Origin: Lepidodermella squamata | Taxonomy: Eukaryota; Gastrotricha | Reading direction: 5' to 3' | Length of the DNA: 64,000 bases | NCBI GenBank assembly: GCA_047495785.1 | Contig: JBLDXI010000040.1 | Location: forward strand, 310,001 to 374,000 | In this document: positions 59,961 to 64,000 of the stretch, piece after piece | Layout: each line of letters starts with the position of its first letter | Position numbering within the stretch: the stretch's first letter is position 1 | Program-made: the position numbers and the translations under genes | Notes under the pieces: generated by a model | Databases searched by the model: none | What the model saw: only the letters and a program-made list of their open reading frames with translations | What the model was told of the DNA's origin: nothing

Positions 59961-60066
59961 TTCTGTCACAACTCTTGCCTAAGATTTCATATGAACTGTG
60001 GCCTTGACCATGTTCCTAACTCTGCTCTAGAACATAACCCGTATCAACAGTATTTCGTCTCCGTAA

Positions 60067-60138
60067 GATGAAATATGCTAATGAGCACTTTTCATTGTGA
60101 AATCACGCCCTGAACAATGAAAAGAGCTCATTAGCATA
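60067..60138. repeat. Imperfect hairpin
   Basis: TATGCTAATGAGCACTTTTC (with CATTGT) pairs with ACAATGAAAAGAGCTCATTA (with GCATA), with a loop of about 22 bases. It lies immediately next to the TA-flanked MITE and may be part of the same composite insertion. Confidence 0.6.
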
Positions 60139-60238
60139 CAGTGAAAGTTGTTCAAACCGGACCGGTCTAAACCGGACTTTCTCTAAACCGGACGATTTTG
60201 CCTGGCGCGACCTTAGTCCGGTTTAGACAACTTTCACT
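60139..60238. mobile_element. 100-bp TA-flanked MITE with AAACCGGAC repeats
   Basis: The ends are inverted repeats CAGTGAAAGTTGT followed by TCAAACCGGAC or CTAAACCGGAC. TA occurs on both sides (60137-60138, 60239-60240). Four AAACCGGAC-type motifs lie inside. It is non-coding; a Tc1/mariner-type origin is likely from the TA duplication. Confidence 0.75.
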
Positions 60239-60281
60239 GTATTTTATCTCATGGAATACAAAAAATTGTTGATACGGGAAG

Positions 60282-60691
60282 TTAACCCTTAGCCGCCGGC
60301 GCAATGACGTGTTAACTCGAGCACCTTTCAGAAAATCCCAGAAAATCAAGAAGAGGCTAAAATCGAATTCTGAGTCGGCAGAAAGTCTTACATTTAGCCT
60401 TAGATTAAAAGCCGAACCTCTTTTTCTGAAGAAACTTACCTGGGTGGCCGTTGCTATGACGTGTTAACGCGTTTTCATGACGTGTTAACAAGTCATTTAA
60501 AATTTTTCTCACTATTTTCGACCTAGTCGGAATGGCTTTGAAAATTTGGATTTTCGGGGAGTGCTTGTTTCTTGCTATTGATTTATCATAATTTATGACG
60601 CAACAATGGGTTCGATTGCCCAAATCCTCCGACCACGGTGAATTTTCTCCGGAATTAACGCGTGTACACGTCTTCGGCGGCTAAGGGTTAA
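60282..60691. mobile_element. piggyBac-like MITE with TTAA target duplication
   Basis: TTAACCCTTAGCCGCCG at the left and its complement at the right, so TTAA duplications enclose ends starting CCCTTAGCCGCC, as in piggyBac elements. Inside are three ATGACGTGTTAAC motifs. No transposase frame was found. The paralogous block at about 50174 has a single ACTTAAAAC at the equivalent place, consistent with an empty site. Confidence 0.75.
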
Positions 60692-61514
60692 CCTAAACCC
60701 ATCCTTCACCTATTTTCCCACCAAACTTTCGCATTTATCCCCATGCCTAACATTCAAGATCAAGCCACAACAACAGCCATAACCACTCTTACAATGGCTG
60801 ATGGTTTCTACTCAGCCCGTTGCATAAGCTCTACATTTAGAATATAATAAATATTCGCCAATTTAACATGTATTGTAAGAAGTTGTATAATCTTCGGTCA
60901 AAAATTAATTTAAAACATAGCGGTACCAATGCTCCTGCTGTCATTTGGCAAGGGATTTGCGCGTTATCTCGTTGTTGCGAGAGTTGCTTGCTTCCTCGCT
61001 GTTCTATGAACCAGCTTAATTAGCCACGCTGTTCAACTCGCAGCCGAAATTGGCGTAGTTATCAGCTCGCCGAAAAAAATACGGGCTAATCACTGCGCTT
61101 GTGATAACCTCGACCGTGGGGCTTTGATTCACTCATTTACAGGTCATTTTTATACTGGATCATTAAAGGTCGTCATGCCAAAAGCGATCTAATTCCCTCA
61201 AATTGTAGTAACGCTTTATTTATTAGATTGCTGCAGTAGATGAATAAAGATTAAAGTATCATTGCCAATGGCTAATGGGGACGGGCCAATTGTCAAGTGC
61301 AAAGCCATTCGGACGATTTCTTCGATAAAGGCAGCCGAGTTCTCACGGCATTTTGATGAATATTGCTATGTAGTCCGATTCAAATCAAGGCATCGTGTAT
61401 TTCGGTCGTATTCGGCATCGTGTATTCGTCCGCAGATGGCTTTGAAGCCAAATGTCGGTGAAAATTCGAAAAATTTGACAACCACATCGGCCTATATTAT
61501 CTAAGATAATAGAA

Positions 61515-61660
61515 AACACCGCTGCGGTTGCCAGGAATCGAACCCAAGTCGCCTTGAACCGGGAGACACCGAGTGGCATTGCAGCGAGGAAAGTAGCACC
61601 AGGGACGCCAGGGACGCCAGGGACGACGAGGGTAGTACCAGGGACGCGTACCTGGTAGGT
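61515..61660 (-). repeat. tRNA-like B-box sequence and 9-bp CCAGGGACG tandem repeats
   Basis: On the minus strand GGTTCGATTCC (about 61529-61539) matches the RNA polymerase III B box, but no complete tRNA cloverleaf could be drawn, so it may be a SINE relic. Next to it CCAGGGACG is repeated several times (61599-61648). Confidence 0.4.
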
Positions 61661-62524
61661 TGGAGGGTCAAGGCGTCCTCGCCAGGGACGCTGAAATCCC
61701 CGGTGGGTTGGCTGATAGAGCGTAGTTCTATCGCAAAATGAGTGTAGCCAAGGCTATTTTCAGCCTTATTTAAGGCAAAATATCTTAAGCTTTGCTCGCT
61801 ATAATCATAGCGCATGCTAATATGAAATTTGCGCTCGACTTTCAGAGTAGAACATAAGTATTAATTTGAGTTGAAAACTTCATTCGTAACCAACTTGTAA
61901 AAATAAATTTTATTCATCACAAGGTGATAAGTTTCAAGTCCATCATAGGTTAATTAAGGTCAATTTCGTTTGTTATTTTTGAAATAGTACGAGATGTTGA
62001 GTATTTTCAGGCCATTCTTGCTGCAAAATTTCTAAAACTTGCTCGCTTCGCTCGCATAACACTGGTGGAAAGTAACATTCGAAGTTCCCACTCAAATGAA
62101 AATTTCAGGCTAATCAGGGGCGAAAAACTGTGGGAAAAGAACAGCGGAATTCGCAAACTAGGGTTCTTGATACTCAATTATATGAAATACGCTGTGTTCG
62201 CGAGCGAGCACAGCGAGCGAGCGGCAAATTTTTTTATAGATCAACTCTGCGTCCCTGGCAGGTTGGCCGGCCTACTTTCCTCGCTGTGGCATTGTGCTGC
62301 ATCCAGCTTATCCAGCCACCACGCAAACCGGCCATGAACCTAACGTCATATCGAGCAATGTATGAGACATGTCACTACTACGAACCCAGCCTAAAATGTA
62401 ATACATATACTCACCGCCACCTACTGCTTCTTGCCACGCCCTCGCCCTGTAGGCTTTGCCGAGCTAGGCGAAGAAATGCCAGTAGCGTTGTAAAGCCGCA
62501 TTCGCAGCGGCAACGCGTCGATCG
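61661..62524. other. No supported gene
   Basis: Two plus-strand frames overlap here (62065-62337 and 62130-62666), but neither has a domain or splice pattern. Repetitive GCGAGCGAGC-type sequence occurs at about 62040-62220. Confidence 0.35.
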
Positions 62525-63258
62525 CTATTCAGGATCTCGGTTGCAGCGGACGGCACGCGACGAAAACAGCATTCGAACGTACTGCGCGACACCTCGAACT
62601 CGTGTTTCATCGAAATGCGGCAGATACGCGACCATTAGATCGTCGAAATTATCATCGAGAATATGACCTGCGTTGTCAGGATGGCAAATTGCGGTCAAAA
62701 TGCTCTCGACATGGATATGCGGATGAACGAGACCGCCGCGGCTGCACTGGGCGACCCACTCGTCCCGCTCGATGTTAGCCGAGTCTGTGCCAAGTCCATG
62801 GCGGCGCGTGATAAAACCGGCCATGTAAGACAACGACAGCGGATTACGTCCAAGGTCGGCTGGAATACCCACTTTGAGAAAATTAGCAGCTTTGATTTTC
62901 GCGAGTGCTTCATTCTTCAGCTTTCGCATGGTCGTATTGCAACGAATGCCGCCGATGTGTTTTTTTCACTCGGACATTTGAGCCACCAGGAATGCCGAAA
63001 ACTGGGCTGGCAATTAGCAACTTGGCCGCATAAACCAAAATGTCAAAAACTGAAGGGTTAGTTTTCCGCCTCCGCATTGACGAAATTGGCCGAGAGTTGC
63101 TCGAGACCGTCTTGGTTAAATCGATTAGCCATCACAAACTGAACGTTCAATTGAAGACATAATCGGGCGACATTAGGAAAATTGGTCGAAGTCAGAATGA
63201 ACCCCTTGAAGGTGGCCTCGTTGAATGCCGTTCTGTAATTCGGTAAAACGAACTCGCA
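62525..63258 (-). pseudogene. P-element / THAP9-like transposase C-terminal remnant
   Basis: The minus-strand frame from about 63258 to 63058 contains VQFVMANRFNQDGLEQLSAN, which matches the F/L-x-QDxLE-x-F block of P-element transposases. After a stop, a second frame from about 62965 to 62525 contains LSYMAGFITRR and WVAQCSRGGLVHPHIHVESI, matching the YIAGY and GGL-x-xP blocks that follow in the same family. The N-terminal THAP finger and most of the catalytic part are absent. Terminal inverted repeats were not found. Confidence 0.55.
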
Positions 63259-63339
63259 CGCATATTAGGTTGACCGGTATAACATATTTTCAATCTTCTA
63301 ACCCAGTATCAGTAAATTCTTCGTATGACTTCGGAAAAT

Positions 63340-63760
63340 TACCAACTCGGATGAATCTAAGAGAAATTTCATAAACCATTTTATGTCCAGGTCCGTGAAT
63401 CACTGGGTAATTATCTAACACGTAAACGTTTCGCTCTTGACATTTGAAAGTAACCAAAAAACTCGTTATTTTTGTGAAAAAATTACGCTACAGCAGAAGA
63501 TACATATGCCTTAAAGGCAACTGCGCATTAAAAATTAATGACAATAAACGTCGACAATAAACCAAGCACTGAGAGGAGGCCGGCGTCTTTTGTAATTGAT
63601 CATGTGCCAGCCACACGCCGGGTTCGTCATGTGGCCGCAACTTTCTTGACGCCTGCTGTCGAATCGCAGCTGAACAATTATTAGGTTAGCTGCGCATTGG
63701 GCGTCGTAATTGTGGTCACATTGACAAAGAACAAAGTTCATAAAAAAAACACCCAAAGCA
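63340..63760. repeat. Third copy of the inverted-repeat arm sequence
   Basis: Same orientation as the left arm at 56.84-57.4 kb. AGAGAAATTTCATAA, AACGTTTCG(C/T)TCTTGACAT and TTGACAAAGAACAAAGTTCA are shared. It leads directly into the broken last exon of the Cys-rich gene family. Confidence 0.65.
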
Positions 63761-63777
63761 GTAATACTTGCCTTATA

Positions 63778-63894
63778 GGATCTTACCCCGCTTGTTGCCT
63801 AGCCCTCGGTTATTCTACTGGAACTCAGTCGGTTGGTACAGTCACTGCGTATGGCTTTGCTTCCTTCGAAAGGTGCAGATCCGGCACCAGCTAA
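63778..63894 (+). pseudogene. Truncated duplicate of the last exon of the Cys-rich secreted protein gene
   Basis: The frame YPACCLALGYSTGTQSVGTV, then TAYGFASFERC and a TAA stop, aligns with FHACCLALGNAPGAQSVGTA, SAYGVSNFDKC and the TAA of the gene at 57.5-58.7 kb. The bases after the stop also match (CAACAACGCTT(C/T)A). Exons 1 and 2 are missing, and the upstream flank is the sequence that lies before exon 1 in the intact gene. The copy therefore arose by duplication with an internal deletion. It is not expected to encode a functional secreted protein. Confidence 0.75.
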
Positions 63895-64000
63895 GCAACA
63901 ACGCTTCACTGACTAGAAAAATCTACCGATTATGTTAGGGCTTCTCAATACCTGACCCTCGGCGACCCCAAAATTTACATTCTCACCAGGCTGCGACCCC

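Larger units (their letters stand above)
59961..61395 (+). repeat. Duplicated block, copy B
   Basis: It matches 49991-51100 in the same orientation but is interrupted by two inserted elements (60139-60238 and 60282-60691). The block ends near 61395, where similarity to copy A stops. Confidence 0.75.

Overview
This window looks like the nuclear genome of a small-intron metazoan, most likely a nematode or a close ecdysozoan relative. Almost every protein-coding locus is cut by short introns (often about 45-80 bases) with a TTTCAG-type 3' splice site. Several start codons sit just behind intron-like acceptors, as expected for trans-splicing, and two channel genes are only 41 bases apart. The degenerate telomere-like tracts read CCCTAA (TTAGGG) rather than the TTAGGC of well-studied chromadorean nematodes, so the exact lineage is left open. 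All gene models are manual: exons were joined by splice motifs and reading phase, without transcript data.

Layout. (1) 1.2-2.6 kb, +: an unrecognised multi-pass membrane protein. (2) 3.0-9.3 kb, +: a secreted protein with six C-type lectin domains alternating with small Cys-rich modules. (3) 10.5-14.9 kb, +: a secreted EGF / ConA-like / EGF / PAN / fibrinogen-like protein, with a young Mutator-like MITE in one intron. (4) 16.3-34.7 kb, -: one eight-exon gene for a coiled-coil protein of about 1,487 residues, probably a centrosomin/CDK5RAP2-type centrosome scaffold. Its large introns hold a tRNA-Asn gene, at least five foldback or terminal-inverted-repeat elements and a second promoter-like island. 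Upstream of it is a promoter-like kilobase with seven copies of a 9-bp motif, CCRCCTTAA. (5) 38.2-42.7 kb, +: a possible tiny ORF, then two tandem Cys-loop ligand-gated channel genes in an operon-like arrangement. (6) 43.5-48.7 kb, +: four tandem paralogues of a small secreted protein family that I do not recognise. (7) 49.1-49.7 kb, -: V-ATPase proteolipid subunit c.

(8) 49.8-64.0 kb is a patchwork. It holds two copies of a block that starts with degenerate TTAGGG tracts, a LINE fragment, a decayed Helitron Rep/helicase gene, and a Cys-rich secreted protein gene flanked by inverted repeats. It also holds TA- and TTAA-flanked MITEs, a P-element/THAP9-like transposase remnant, and at the right edge a broken copy of the last exon of the Cys-rich gene.

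The secreted lectin, fibrinogen-like and Cys-rich products look like surface, mucosal or environmental-interaction proteins. The channels point to a cholinergic-like ion-channel subfamily. The V-ATPase and centrosome genes are housekeeping. The least familiar items are the four-gene secreted family with its conserved TFFLW block, the CCRCCTTAA motif cluster, and the duplication history around the Cys-rich gene.
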